A DNA stretch of 64,000 nt from assembly GCA_033725935.1 (NCBI GenBank), contig MU867098.1:310001-374000 (forward strand), given 5' to 3'. Below the pieces are notes generated by a model. That model worked only from the letters and a program-made list of their open reading frames with translations, did not search any database and had not been told where the DNA came from. This stretch comes from Cladorrhinum sp. PSN259. Lineage: Eukaryota; Ascomycota; Sordariomycetes; Sordariales; Podosporaceae. A program made the position numbers and the translations under genes. This document shows, piece by piece, positions 35,401-48,500 of this stretch; position 1 is the stretch's first letter; each line of letters begins with the position of its first letter.

Positions 35401-37482
35401 CCACAACCAGCACAACGGCGACCGCGCAATAGTCCACCCATGAGATGTCCGGGTCGCATTGAGGGTGGAATTCAGTGGGAATAGCCGTTAGTTTTGTCAG
35501 TTCTGGCGTCATGTCCATCTTAAACAGCACGAGCCCATATTCCCGTGCGGCCATGCGCCCAAAAAAAAAACAAAAAAAAAACACCACACTGCCGTGTCAC
35601 CACTCGAAATCGTTCCACCAACAAGTCGCGGTGCCCAAGTTTTGGCCTCACGGTCGACATCGAACGAGAACTAGTCAGAAAATCAAACAAGAATTATGGA
35701 TTGCTCCACCGTGAATGGGTGTTCCCGTGGGTGCCATGGATACCTGCTGAGGGAGTTGCCGTGACTGCCGTGAAGATCCCGCCCTGCACAGCACCGCTTG
35801 AAGAAAGAGATAATCCGGGGTCCCAAATTTAGTACTCCGTTGCCCCCGTCGCCGCAGCAAGGAAGGGTTCGTGATCTTGTCACGGCGTTGCAACAGTTTT
35901 ACCCACTCCCTATCTCTCTAGTGTCGACATCCGCCCCGCCCCCAACCCGTGGACGTAGATGTCCATGTAGATAGGGGCATCCTGCAATCAACTCGGACGC
36001 TCTGCAAGTTTCGATGCGACATCATATGGATGGTTGAAACGGGTCCTGCAGACAGAGCGCGCCCCCTTTCATTCGCCAGCACCTGCAACCTCTCCAGGCA
36101 CGAGAGAGGCAGGCGGGCAGGCACAGAGTGTGCAGGCAATTATTGATGCAGGAGGGAGCACCAGCCAGCCTTCTGCCTCCCAATTCGACACGCAATCCCA
36201 AGCATGCCGTCGACACCAATGAAGCTCACTGATTTGTCCCCATGGTCCTGTGGTGGAGCAGACGCAGCAGTTGCTGCTGCAGGTGGTTCTGAAAGCGGCT
36301 TAAGCCAAGGAGCCAAGCACACTCGATGATACGGGGAAAAGGAACCTGGAGGGGAGTGTGACTTGATGGCTGTTGAGGAGTGTGTTCACACAGCAGAGAG
36401 GGGGGTTGGAATGATCAAGTCCCGCTGTTCTCATGCAGTACTTTGCACGAAGAAGAGGCAGTGATCAGCATTCGCCTTCGTTGCCGTGTAAGTGTAAATG
36501 TAAAAAAACCGACAGATAGGTGCATAGCCAGAACGCCCCCAGAATCTGCCTGATGTGATGCCCATCACAGAAAGCGTCTAGTCACAGAGCACACAACCCA
36601 ACATTCCATTACACCAACTTGATTTTTTTTTTTTTACTCAATTGGCTTGTCAACCTGAAGAAAATGCGCAACTTTTAGAGCTTCGAGTGTAGTCGACGTC
36701 GTCTTGTGACATTGGTAAGCTCGTCATCCCAAGCTTGGAAGGTCCGCTAGATTGGTTCCCAATGTCTGGGCAAAGCAAGAAAGGCGGAAAAGAAATGTCG
36801 CCGCTATTCCTGATAGTGCTGGTGCTACTGCACAAGTCGTGTTGATTGGGACTGATCTTCGGAATTCCAACCTGCAATGCACACAGGGTTTCGTCCCAAC
36901 CACAAAACCACCAAGGAGGCTTGAAGAGAGAATTGCCATTGACCAGTCCCCCCTTACGCAGTAGGGGGAAGAAGGCAACCAATGAAACAGCGCCCGCCCG
37001 AGGCCGGTTTTTAGTCTGGCTGCCTTTTAGTGCGCGAGCAACAAGTTCGTTCGCCCTGCTGCAGGTCAAAATGATTTTTCTTGGGGGGCAAACGGGACGG
37101 GAAGAAGATGGTGGGAGGAGGGTGCACTGCAGCGTCTGAAGAGAGCTCTGCTTGTACGGTATCTGTGCATTTGCAGCCCTCCACGGACGCTGCAGTTGCA
37201 AATTGAGCGTCGTCGAGACGACATCAACCCCCACGTTTGAGTCTGGTGTCCCGTCGTTTGAGTCGCTCTGGTCAGTCCGCAGCGGTTTTATCCTACGTTG
37301 TCCGGCCGCTCTATGCCCCCCGGCAATGCGTGTGTGAGGCAGGAGAGCACGCAGGCGAGATTGAGATATGAGATATCGATGCAGGACCCAGGACCCCCCG
37401 AAGCTCCGGGCGCCTGTTTTTTTGTTATTGCTATGAGAGGAGCAAATGGTCGAGAGCAGATCAAGGGGAATGGGTGTGAGGA
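29466..37482. other. gene-poor region, second part
   Basis: Eight kilobases without a recognisable gene on either strand. Open frames of 100-160 codons (30475-30867 minus, 30914-31402 plus, 31967-32341 minus, 35186-35587 minus) overlap each other, lack domains and have no consistent splice structure. Base composition is ordinary, so this is not an AT-rich RIP-degraded transposon block. C/T homopolymers occur at 31,783-31,800 and A tracts at 35,560-35,582. Confidence 0.5.
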
Positions 37483-37502
37483 GGGGGGGGGGGGGGGGGG
37501 GG
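37483..37502 (+). repeat. G homopolymer (20 G) left of the assembly gap
   Basis: Twenty consecutive G precede the first copy of the duplicated gap-flanking segment. Such a tract commonly stops sequencing reads. Confidence 0.9.
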
Positions 37503-37671
37503 CAAGGGCAGATGCAGCAAATTCGCACAGAGATGGAATTTTTCTGGCAGTTTAGGTTAATTTTTGTCCAGTAAAACACCACCACCCCCCACCCAGGGCC
37601 AAACCCCNNNNNNNNNNGGCGGCCGCCGCCCCCCCCCCCCCCCCCGCCCCCCCCCCCCCCCCCCGCGCCCG

Positions 37672-37706
<35 letters not shown>

Positions 37707-37803
37707 GGGCAGATGCAGCTAATTCGCACAGAGATGGAATTTTTCTGGCAGTTGAGGTTAAGTTTTGAGCAGTAACACACCACCACACACCACCCTGGGC
37801 CAA
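37503..37803. repeat. direct duplicate flanking an assembly gap
   Basis: The segment starting AAGGGCAGATGCAGC at about 37,504 and ending CAGGGCCAA at about 37,602 recurs at 37,705-37,803 with about ten differences (for example GCAAATTC versus GCTAATTC, TTTAGGTTAA versus TTGAGGTTAA). Between the copies are ten N (37,608-37,617) and an 80-nt run of almost pure C. The differences cluster in the left copy towards the gap, as expected of low-quality read ends, so I read this as one locus represented twice. Confidence 0.8.
37608..37617. other. assembly gap (10 N)
   Basis: Ten N characters of placeholder length, immediately followed by GGCGGCCGCCG and a C homopolymer region to 37,704. The true size of the missing sequence is unknown. 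Confidence 0.98.
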
Positions 37804-39029
37804 TCGACGGCGTTGAAGAAAAAGAAAACTGCTCCCGCTCAACACTAGCGGGCAGAAAGAGGCGAGGAACGCAGACACCAAAACGCCTGATCAGCCCTCC
37901 GCAGGAAGCTGGGCAAAGAGAGCAGAAAAACGCAAGGGGCCTGAGGCCACACACCCCCTCCTTCTTCTCGATTCACCACCCCCGAAACTTCAGATTGGGT
38001 TGTCGCTGCTTCTGCTGCTGCAGGTGGTGCGCGGGAGGACGAGGGACGAAGACGCCAAACCTCAGTTCACTATCAGACAGAACAGAGGGAAATAGCACGA
38101 GAACAGCCCGAGGGACATGAGAATGCTCGAAAAGCAACAGAAACCCCCACCCGTACCAGTTTCGTTTTGTCTTGGCGCTGTATGGTATAAAGATTCACAC
38201 CTTAAAACAGCTGAAGCAAGAAAAGGTGAAGGAGATATCCATGGATAAGGTGGCACTGGTTGACAACAGTTGGATGCGAATTGCGCACTCTGCACATCTT
38301 TTCTCGCTGCTCTGGCGTGCGAAAAAACGACATCCCACTGGGCACACGCCCCCTTCGCCGAGCGCCGATGAGCTCAAGACCAGCCAGGATGGCGCCAAGT
38401 CCAAGTGCCCCGCTCTTGTTTCTCACACCCGACCAGGGTGGTGCCACGCACAGCACCACGCTATTTGCACGCCCAGTTGCGAAGAGAATTTTTCTCACAC
38501 CCCATGACCGACCCCTGCTCCTGAACCATAGCGAACAGGGCCTAGCGCAGATTGCAGCCTTTGGCGAGTGAATATGGTACGTTGGGGCGGGGTACCGGCC
38601 TGGTGCCATTTCGCGTGCTGGGGTACCTCGCCAGCACCCTGGTCGCTTGTACTTGGACTCAATGGACTGGCGCCAATGTGTCTGAGCTGCCTTCGTGGGT
38701 CCTTTGTGTGGTCATGGGCCGCCTCGTCGCTCTCCTCCCACTTGGACCTGGAATACATAACCTGGGCCCTCCCAGCTTCCTCAACTTCACTCCCACTTGG
38801 CAACAGACAACATCGTCGTTTGATCCTTCCCACTCTCCTTCTCCACCAACTTTGGCAAGCATCACATATGAGTCAACAAGCCTTCGTCTTCTTATAATAG
38901 TCGACCTTCCGCTCCCACTCTCTCTCTTGAGCATCCAACATCAGCAACAACCACAACTACAAGCACTCGAGCCTCAGCTTCCAACACAAGCAAGCTTCAC
39001 ACACTCGAACAAGAAACACATCAATCAAC
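37804..39029. promoter_or_regulatory. upstream region and 5' leader of the Ecl1-like gene
   Basis: No gene is seen. A TATA-like TATAAT lies at about 38,893-38,898, 137 bp before the ATG. It is followed by a CT-rich tract (CTCCCACTCTCTCTCTTGAG) and then a CA-rich, G-poor leader (CATCAGCAACAACCACAACT onward), the usual shape of a well-expressed fungal promoter and 5' UTR. A 247-codon frame (38552-39295) runs through this leader into the gene in another frame and looks fortuitous. Confidence 0.5.
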
Positions 39030-39428
39030 ATGTCTTTCGATTGGGACCACCAGTTCTGCCTCGGCTGCGACAAGCAGACCGAAGGCTCAGCCTATTGCTC
39101 AGAATCCTGCCGCCTCGCAGACTACGAGAAGACCTCACCATCATCACCAAGCTCCGGAGCAAGCTCGCCGGCATTCAACCAGCAAAAGTTCTATCTTTCC
39201 CCGGCTTACGAGTTCTCGCCCTTCTCTTCAGCAGCATCAACCCGCTCCCTGTCCCCATCCTCCTCCCACGCCAGCCTCAGCTCCCTGCGAAGTAACAGCT
39301 CCTCCGCTTCCACTTCCACGACCACCTCAGCTCAACAACAACAGCTCGCTGAGAAGTCAGCACAGGAGCTCAGGGCATACGCTCGCTCGTTCGAGTCGGT
39401 CAGGATGCAACGCAGACGATCATACTAA
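39030..39428 (+). CDS. Ecl1-like life-span regulatory factor protein
   Basis: Intronless, 132 residues. The N-terminal FCLGCDKQTEGSAYCSESCR carries a C-x2-C (Cys10, Cys13) and C-x3-C (Cys23, Cys27) cysteine set followed by LADYEK. This is the arrangement of the fungal Ecl1/life-span regulatory factor domain. In fission yeast, Ecl1-family proteins extend chronological life span and respond to sulfur, zinc and amino-acid starvation. The remaining 100 residues are Ser-rich and probably disordered (SPSSSHASLSSLRSNSSSAS), with a conserved-looking end ELRAYARSFESVRMQRRRSY. The start context ATCAACATG is good. It is the only convincing gene in about 27 kb, with 14 kb of non-coding sequence before it and 12 kb after. 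A zinc-binding or regulatory function is inferred from family only. Confidence 0.82.
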   Translation: MSFDWDHQFCLGCDKQTEGSAYCSESCRLADYEKTSPSSPSSGASSPAFNQQKFYLSPAYEFSPFSSAASTRSLSPSSSHASLSSLRSNSSSASTSTTTSAQQQQLAEKSAQELRAYARSFESVRMQRRRSY

Positions 39429-40534
39429 AGTCACTACGATGACATGAACGACGACGATGCGATTCCTGTTCCAACACCTTTTTCGACGAGCGAAGCGAAA
39501 CAATAAAACAATATACCCCCCACTACTCAATTCGGTTTTTATCTGTTGGTTCCTTCAATAGACCATCCACACGACTCAACCTTCTACGTTCACAACCTTT
39601 TTTCCTTTGTCGACACTACAACACAAACCTGCCTTGTTCGGTCTCATATTTCTGTTGTACCAAAAAATCTTTCTGCATATTGGGAGCTTCGTCTTTTGTT
39701 CAGCATCATAAAAAAAGTTACTGGGGTTTTTCTGGTTGGGTCATCTCTTTACAGTCAGGCGTTTGGGTGACCACTGTGTACTACACTAAGTCTTGGGAGG
39801 GAGGAACACTTGGCTTCGGGTTTTACAAGATCTGCTTTTAGGGAGAAAGACTCGCATCATTACGGGACGGGATTCACTCTGGGATTGTTACGGGAGTTCT
39901 TTACTGGCCACAAGATGCCACTTGGTGTTTTTTTTTTTTAGGGATGGATATCAAACTCTGTCATGAATATTATTGGGACAACAACTTTGTACTTTTGGGA
40001 GATCAAGGTGCACAGAAAGATGGAAGGGAGGGAGGAGTATCTAGTTTAGCGCAAGCTTCACCGGCCGATGATAGCCATCATCCTTTTTTGGGGAGAAATA
40101 ACAAAATTTTCTAACCCCATTTCACTCGGTTCCCTCCAATTGATTGTCTCTACGTGGTTTTGCCTGTAATTTTTGCACATTTTCAAGTTGGTTCGTTTGG
40201 CTGATGTTACATTTCGATGTCTGATTGGGCTTGCTTGTTGCTCAAGTCGATCCCAAAGAGTGTATCCACAGCACACCACACACCACACCACGCAAGGCTC
40301 ATCACTCCACTGGAATGGGGCACATGAAGAACAGAAATGGGGAGATTTTAGGTAAGTGGATTTGATTTCATAGGTTAACATTCCAAGATCATCATTCAAT
40401 TGAGGGGTTGGTTTTTTTTCCCTTGAGATATGATGATCACCCAGCCATCCAAACAAAGCAAAAGAATCAAACGCCAAGTTTTTTTGTTTACGGTTATGGA
40501 CGGGTACGGATTGAGGGATTGAACCGGACGGTGA

Positions 40535-40580
40535 CGGCGGCGGCGGCGGCGGCGGCGGAGGAGGAGAAGGAGAAGGAGGA
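40535..40580. repeat. CGG / GGA triplet repeat
   Basis: Eight CGG triplets (40,535-40,558) continue into GGA/GAA triplets to about 40,580. Confidence 0.85.
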
Positions 40581-40721
40581 GAGGTAGGAGGCGGAGGCAC
40601 GGAAGTGGGGAGAGAGTATGTTGGGTGGAGAGTGGAGAAAAAGAGCTGTATGTTAGATGTAAGAAGCGGCACGGCAATCGATCTCCGTTCCGGTCCGCTC
40701 AGGCACAGTGACACAACACAA

Positions 40722-40764
40722 ACTCTCTCTCTCTCTCACACACACACACCACACCACACCACAC
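40722..40764. repeat. CT-CA-CACAC compound microsatellite
   Basis: A CT dinucleotide run passes directly into CA repeats and then CACAC pentamers. Confidence 0.85.
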
Positions 40765-43700
40765 CGCTAACTGGCGTTTCTTTTTTTTGGGGACCGGACC
40801 GGGGAACTGGGAATTCAGGAACCACTGGACATGTAAGTTAGGCCGGTTTCTGTAGAAAGTGGATATAGTTGGGTGGATAGTTGGATGGGGGTTTGCTGGG
40901 AACCAAAGAATGGCGAGCACGTATTGTAGTTGCTTGTGGAATTTCTGGAGTTGAGGAGATGGAGATGGAGATCCTTCTGGGCCCTTTCCAAGATTTTTTA
41001 GGCTAGGAATTTCTTTTTTTTCTTTCTGAATTTACGGTGTAGAAAGGGATACGAACAACGAAAAAAAAACCACACTACAAAACAAACCCTGGTGGCATCA
41101 TTGCTTTCTTTTTTTTTTCTGGAGTCCTTTTTTTTTTCTTGGGAATATGGAGAATGAACGGAAACGGTAAAGAAAAATCCCCACTACGGTCTGGCATGCC
41201 GAGAGTTTGACAATTGATGTCGGTGAGCCCGGGCCCGGGGTTCTCGGCGGGGAAGGGAGGGGTTCTCATTGAGACCCTTTGAAGAAATTTAAATTTATGA
41301 GGCACAGTCAATAGCTGAGAAAGAAAGCTGAAGCAAGCTGAGCAAAGCTATGGAGTTTTACGAAGTGTGAAGAAACAAAAAAAAGTTAGAACTTAGCAGA
41401 GGGCCTGCTCAAGTCCGGCACTCGGGATTTGAACAGAGTAGAAAAAAAAGGAAGGGGTATTCCCTGCTTCGGCACCTGTTACCCGTACGATTATGTTGGA
41501 ATGAATTTTATTTTTTTATATTTTTTTTCGGGAATCGGGAATGCGAAGGAGATCCTCCACATGAAACTTGAATTTATTGTGGAGATGTTTCCTTGATTGG
41601 AGTCAAAATCCACAATTTTTTACCGGCATTATAAAGTTCTGAGTGTTGTTGTATCAACAAAAGCTGTGCCGCAGGGAAGGGACTGTAAGTGCTGCCGCTT
41701 CTGACCAACTGGGGGTTTCAGTGTCATAACATCATGATCGGGCCTGATGAACTCCATTGTGAAAAGTAATAAAAAGTCAAGAGACTTTGAAGAGTCTTCT
41801 TAGGTTTTGTTTTTTCTCTCTTAGAAGATGGAGATGGTGGCGATCTAGACCTTGGATTTCTTGGAAAGGGGTGGTGCACGTGCTGAGTTTAGTTGATGGG
41901 AACTGTTTTAGCAGTAGAAAAAGTCTTTTTTTTGTTTCTTCGGCATCGCCTTGACCCTGGAGAATAAGAAGCTAGGTTCAAGAAACCCACGCCGTAAGGA
42001 GACAGCTCGGTTCAGTCTCATCATTCAGTCCGTCAGAGTTTTTTTTAAAAAAATTTCCACCTTGTGAGATGGATGACAGAAAAAAAGTCTAATTTTTTCT
42101 CTTGGTATGGATTCTCAGAGATTAGACCCCATCATCTGTACTGGAATTGACAAAAAAAGGGGGCAGTGTCAACTCTGAATTTTGGTTAATGTCGTCCAGT
42201 CAACAACCTGGACAAGCACACAAGCTCCGAACCTGCCATCACGACTCATTCAACATGGACTTATCACGGGTAACGAACGGGAGGCGGGCGGGTGATCAAC
42301 CCACAAACCTAGCCATCATGCTAATCCATTTTTTTCCTTCCGGTTTTTTCGCCTCCCCCGCCTTTACACTAGGAGGAGCTTTTCCTCCACGCGGCCGCCA
42401 TCCATCCATCGACGCATCTGCTTCACAATCTGGGGAAAGCTTGCTTGATGATAGCTTTCTTCGTTGCATTGCATTCCTCTTTGTTTGCCATCAAACAACC
42501 TGTTAGGTAATTGGTGTAGCACACGATCTTCAAGATACAAACACCCCCCCAATTTTGCCCCTGGATGAAAGCCCGGGGTATGCTAATATATCGACTCTTT
42601 TCACTTTATGCTTTGAACCCTCACAAACGTGGTCCCGTCCTGGCATTTCACAGGCTGTTACCGGATCAACAGGGAAGACCTTTGCCGAGGAAGTGGAGGG
42701 AACGAGAGAGAAGATTGACGTCGTGATGGACCAACCAAACCTCCTCGTGGGGTGATACAACAGCAAGAAGGGACAAAAAAAACGGGCAAAATCCTTTTCT
42801 CATCGTCAGGCTTCAATTACACTACATGGAACTAGCAGCTCTCGCAAAAGACAGAGGTGTGTGTGTAAATGTGCGTATAACTTTGACAGGTTTGTTCATC
42901 AAGAAAAAAGTGGCATGTTTCTTTTTGGGGGTGCTGGTCCCGATTCCGATTGGGCCCCGCTTCTCAGGAGCTCAATGAAGTGAGGTCGATCCCGCTGCGG
43001 GTTTCTCCGTGAGCAACAACAGTGTGATGAGATGCACTGCAAGCACACACCTCAGCATGCTTTTTCTTTTCTTTTCTTTTTTTTCTTTCGTTTCCAATCC
43101 CCCCTGCCTTGTTGGGTTACAATTTGACGCCGTTGAGAAGAGAAAGAACAACGGGAGGAAAATGGGATGTTACTTCCCGAAAAATATGACACCTGTGGAC
43201 AGCATAATTTTGTGGCTTGCGTTTTTTTTTCTCTTTCTCTTAACGGAATATGGAACAAAGACAATTGAGAGAATTTTGTCTCGAGATGGCATCATCGAAT
43301 CATACCGGTATAGTGGGAACACCAAGTGGAATTCTTTGTTTCCCGATATTTCTTCTCACCCAAACTTTCTTTTTCTTGCGCTCCGATCCGTCCGATCCGT
43401 CGGTGTGGGATCATGATGACCAGTTTGCTGGGTCTGGTCTTATCCCTTTGTTTCCATGGAGGGCGAGCGACATCGGAATTGTTCGAGCTGTGATTATGGC
43501 AATTCACCGATCAAATGGATTTTCTTTGTGTATCTGTGGAATGAGATATCCACACGCCTCTTGACACAAAAGGGTCCAGAACCTCACCTTTTGATCAGCT
43601 CCGTATCAATCACACTGCAGCTGTTGTGTACAAAAACCCCACAACTCTTACCACTGCGTCTTTGTTATCAGGCCATATTGGAAAAAAATACGGATTTCGA

Positions 43701-45565
43701 ACATCATGTCGGCAATAATCACAAAAAACATGCCATACGATGAGGATAAGTGGGGGTACCTGGATCGTATGTACCAAATGCAAAGAGAGTAAGAGGTCCT
43801 CCGTTCTCATCGAAGCAGCCCCTCATCACGAAACACGGCTCGGAGCCGTCTCTGGGCAAAATAGGTGTTTTCCAGGTTTTCATTTTCTTGGTATAATATG
43901 TTTTTCCTTGATCCTCGGTGTCACAATCTACATAGTATACGACGGGCGCGGGAGCTCTGTTATAGGCGAGGTTCAATGATAGGCGAAGAAGATAGACGAG
44001 CAAGGCATCCATCTTCTTTTACTTTCTCTTGATAAAGCCGTGATATGGTGTATTGCAGGATCAGCCTTTTCTCAACCAAGTTTGTTTTGATCTCGGTTCT
44101 CGGTGTAGGGATGTTACCTTCCTGTGCGTAATAGCCGAATACAACAAAACACTTGCTCTCCACAGAAGGGCACAACATAAGTTGAAATTTTTGCGCAATA
44201 ACGGATGGTTATATACACTTGTGGTGTATATGTGGTAGTAGTCCTTCCAGGAAGCGAACTGCCCCCTCCCCCTTCCACCCCCCACCACCCATCTACATCA
44301 TATCATCATGTACAATAAAGCCTGATTGTAGTGTAGGACTCTTTCAGGACCCCCATCCTGAATGACACCATCCCATTCCGCGTCCTGCACGGAATATGTA
44401 CAAGCAGCAAGGGATTCTCCGGATGCACATGGCGAGATACCCGGATGCCACAAGCAAGAGCAGAGGCCAACGGGCTGGTGGTGGCTTGGTCGATCAAACA
44501 ATGCACTCATGAGCCCATAGAGAACAAGAATGTGAACATGATCGTCCATCATTCCCACTGTGGGTATTCGCAATAATAAGGTTAATGACGGTAGATTTGT
44601 CGGCCTTTGATCGAATCGGGGCCATGACATCAGGGAGTCATCAAGTGTCATCACTTGTCACGAGATTTCAGAGAATTTTTTCTTCTTTTCTCTTTTCCCC
44701 TTTCATCAGGGATGAGTGATGTTGTCAATGTCTCAAGTTGTCTAAAGGAATTAAATCCTTGGCTCTTAAAGGGGGGGTGCGTATGACGTGTTTCTGCGGA
44801 CTTTTTTTTTTTAGGGGGTGTGAAAAAAACTTTTTGTTGCTGTTGCGAGATTGGCATGTTGTGAAGGTGAAGGGATTCCCGGGCATCTCTCTGCCTGTCC
44901 CGATCGCGGCTTTGCCTGTTTCGGCCTCGGTCTTTTTGAGAGATCTCAGAGATAGATCCCTGATATCAAACACGCACAATTATTACCCGGGAAATAAAAG
45001 TAGCAAATCTCGATCTTAACAACCCTTTTTTCTTTTTTTTTTTTCTTCCTGCAGCAATCGGCCATGCAAGGAACATGATTTGATGGAATGTTTGCAGCTT
45101 TGCTTTGTAAATTGCCGAAATTGGAGGAGTCGGAATTAAACCACTTGTTCTTGAAGCTTCTGTAGCTTAGGTTGCCAAGCGGTGCCAGTGCCGACCAGAG
45201 CAAGCTCCGGAGAGCGAGATCACATCAGGCATGGAATTCGTTTAGGTTTCTTCGCTTTTCTCGGGCTCAAGGGAGGGGGGTACAAGTTGAGTAATCGTTG
45301 AAAATTTATGAAAAGAGACCCAAAAAGTAATCCACAAATTTTTCAATCTGTTACCAGGCACAAGAGCATGCTGGGCCTGGACCGAGAGGTGGAGTGCTGT
45401 GGTCCACAAGGGATACGACGGGCCAGGGCTGAAAGTTGGATGTTCAGTTTCCACTTTGAATGTGTCAAAAATGGCTCCACTGAATATCATCATCAAGCAG
45501 ACGGCATTTGCTGATTCACAGGGACTAGGTGGCTGTTTGGCTAAAACTTGGTTGTTATTGAGAAC

Positions 45566-45569
<4 letters not shown>

Positions 45570-45596
<27 letters not shown>
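45570..45596 (+). repeat. poly-A tract, 27 nt
   Basis: Twenty-seven consecutive A. It could be a retroposed 3' end, but no element body or target-site duplication is apparent. Confidence 0.9.
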
Positions 45597-48500
45597 GACT
45601 TCCTGCAACCCGTTTCAGATGATTCAATCTATTCCAGGACGAATCAGAGCTGTTGGTTAGGCGATGGCCTTACTGTAGTGTAGGTACATTCTACGTAAAG
45701 ATTGGCGCTAGACCAGGGTAGCCCCGCTGAACCAGAGCCCTTCCCGCTCCGTTGAACCTGTCGGATAATTTATTTGCACCCAGCATTCTGTGATTGACTG
45801 ATTGATCTCCCGTCCGGCCTCAGGTCAGATTCAGCCCAGATTATGCTATCCGAAACTAACAGCTTTCTGTGGGGCAACAGGTGTGCGCAGGATCTTCGTT
45901 GTTTGTGCTGTCGCTTCCCAAAATTGCATTCCATCCACGCCCTGCGGCACCCTACGCCCTGGTTCGCTGGTGAGGCGGCCTGCGGGCTCTGCGGGCTGCA
46001 TGCCGTCGTTCGGGACCTGAGGAAGAACTCGAACTGAGACAGGATGAACAGAGGTTTGGTTGGCTGCCTGTGAGGCGGCGGCCACGCCGTTGAGCGAGAG
46101 AAAAATTTTCACTTCGGCGTTTCGTCCATCATCAATTCTTACTCGTCCACGCCGCAATCGCCAACCCTTGTTGTCAATGCCCATCGCCGGTCTCACTGAG
46201 TTGTTTTTTTTTTTTAGCTGGGCCACGCAACGCCGTATTTCCTGATCTCATTGACATGGCTCCAAGATCTTGGGCATCACAATGATGATGGTTTGGACCC
46301 GAAGATGAAGAAAAGAGGAGCTCCACCAAGCTACTGCGAAGCTACCGTTGCATACATACGGCAGCAGCAGCACATATACGCGCTGCCGGAGTGGTAATGA
46401 GGTGTTGTTTGCTTGGGACGGAACTAACTCCACCAGAACGCAGCCTTATGTCGCCCCGTTCGACGCATAGCTCCTTCACCTGCTGCTGCTGGACCAACGT
46501 GTCAGCCTGCCAGCCGCTACTCGAATATCCACTTTTCCCCTGCCGTGAGAAGCTGCACAAGTTCCAATGCAGAGAAGCCCAAGGAATCCACCAACCACAT
46601 CTTTGAAGTGAGGGGAAATCAAGGGGGAAGAGGGGGGTCCGGGCCCGATGGCCTCTCGTTGGTCGACCGTGTCCCGTCCCGGAGGTCGATTGGAGCTCCG
46701 TGGCTGGCTGGCTGGCGGACCCGATTCCCCTTCGGCAGTCACATTCCGTCCGCTGTGCTTATGAGATTCTCCGAGCTATAAGCACACGCCCCGATTTGTT
46801 GGACCTGTAGCAGTTGCAGCTTTTATATGGTACCACGAAGAGAAATATTCCTACCCCCCTACTCCCCTACTCGGACTTTGTAGGACAAATCACACATCAT
46901 CCCTTTGCTCGTCTAATAACTCGTCCGTATGGAGTACCCGGCATCGGTCCCAGACATAGTCGGCCTTACTCCCTCTGTTTATTTGCGGTTGTGGGACCTA
47001 CGGGGCAAGCTCTCCCTGTGCCGCGCCGCGGAGCACCCCCCCGGGAGTTTGGCAGGCCTGTTGTGGATATCTCCTCACTCGGTCCATCCGGCCGCGTTCC
47101 GCATCCGGACACGGCACAGGGAGAGGAAACGGGACCTACAAGGCACCAAAGTGGGGAACTGACTGCCGCCGCCTGTCTTGTCTCAGTGCAACTTTTTTTT
47201 CCACTTGTGCCACTCGATCTAAGACAGGTATACTCGGGCAAGCCAATGAGGGTTGGATGAGTGAGCACGTACGATCTTGTGCACAATTGATGATGGGGAC
47301 TCTTGTCTCGGGTTCGGGGAACCGGGACATGGATGCCGGGATTCTTGGGATAGGCCGACGAGAGAGAGAAAAAAAAAAGTGGAAAGTTGAGAGGTATCAT
47401 GAAACCGAAGGCGTAATTACTGTCATCCCTTCCTTCTGGCGGGACGCTCGGAGCAGCAGCTGCGTAAAGCTTACGTTTGTTACCTTGTCTACGTGGACAT
47501 GCATTCCTCGAGTCGAATTTAGGGGGGGGTGTGTGGTGTAAGAGGGAAGCAGAGAGGAGGAAACAAGCTAACAAGGTGATGCCTTGTAAGGCGGGCAGGA
47601 ATGCTGAACCCTTAATTTTGTTTTGTTGGTGAGGAGAGAGCTGGTTTGTCTCGGATGGACGAAGGCATGTTCCTGGCACGACAGACAACACAGAGACAGG
47701 CACAACGGTGAGTCGGCGGTGGTTTTGACTTGTTTGGTGACAACAATGGATGACGGGCGTATTGTCTCCGATTATCCGGTTCCCATAGATCCGGTCTTCC
47801 CCAAAGAAAACCGTTTTAGTTGTACGTGTACACGTACGAGTGGATGTGTGTTGTATGTGTGTTAACGTGTGTCCAGTTACACATGGAGAGCTAGACACAG
47901 AATCACCCAATCATGGGCTTTCATTTCATTTCGAACGAGAAGATTTTTCTCTTTTCTTTTCTTGTCCTTCTGAGGTGGCGATGTGCTGTTATTCTTGCTG
48001 TTTGTCAAGTTCCAAGTTTTGTTTGTCTGTGGTTATATTTTTGTTGTTGATTCGTTTCAATATCCAGTTCAATGCCGTCCATGTCAGAGTTGAAAAAGGA
48101 GAGCACGGGGGAAGCATCCGACTGGACCAACCAGAATATCGAGCTGGTTGGATGGATGGATGATGGGAAAATGTTTCAAATAGAATAAAACAAACTTGTT
48201 GAGTACAAAAAAAAAGTAAAAGAAAGAAAAGCCAATGGTGATTGCCTGAATTCGGCACATATATGCACGCACAACTAAATTGTACCACCATAGTAATACA
48301 TAGGATCCGAGTTTAGATATAATTACACGCATAATGTCTAAAACCGGATATAAAAAACGACAGGCTTACACGACTTTTGTTCAGTGTTCCCTTCGGACTT
48401 GGAGTTTTTTCCCCCTCCTCCTTGTTTTCTAAGCCTCATTTGAAAAAAAGGACTCTTTTTTTGGCTGGCTGGAATGGAATGGACAAGGACAGATTTAGTA

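Larger units (their letters stand above)
39429..45569. other. gene-poor region downstream of the Ecl1-like gene, first part
   Basis: No recognisable gene. The first few hundred bases are probably the 3' UTR. Low-complexity features include a CGG/GGA triplet run (40,535-40,580), a CT/CA/CACAC compound microsatellite (40,722-40,764), a CCCGGGCCCGGG palindrome at 41,228-41,239 and many poly-T tracts. Open frames such as 40058-40714 (-) arise from these repeats. Confidence 0.5.

Noticed and set aside
36650..37954. 434-codon minus-strand open frame
   Set aside because: It runs through the N gap and the homopolymer C tract (poly-Gly in translation) and repeats its own sequence because of the duplicated flank; an artefact.
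38552..39295. 247-codon frame overlapping the Ecl1-like gene in another frame
   Set aside because: It begins upstream of the likely TATA element and has no ATG after it, and the sequence is repetitive Leu/Pro/Gln; probably a shadow of the leader and the Ser-rich coding region.
46814..47260. 148-codon plus-strand frame with Pro/Arg-rich sequence
   Set aside because: Overlaps a longer antisense frame (46966-47910), has no homology I recognise and no gene structure around it.
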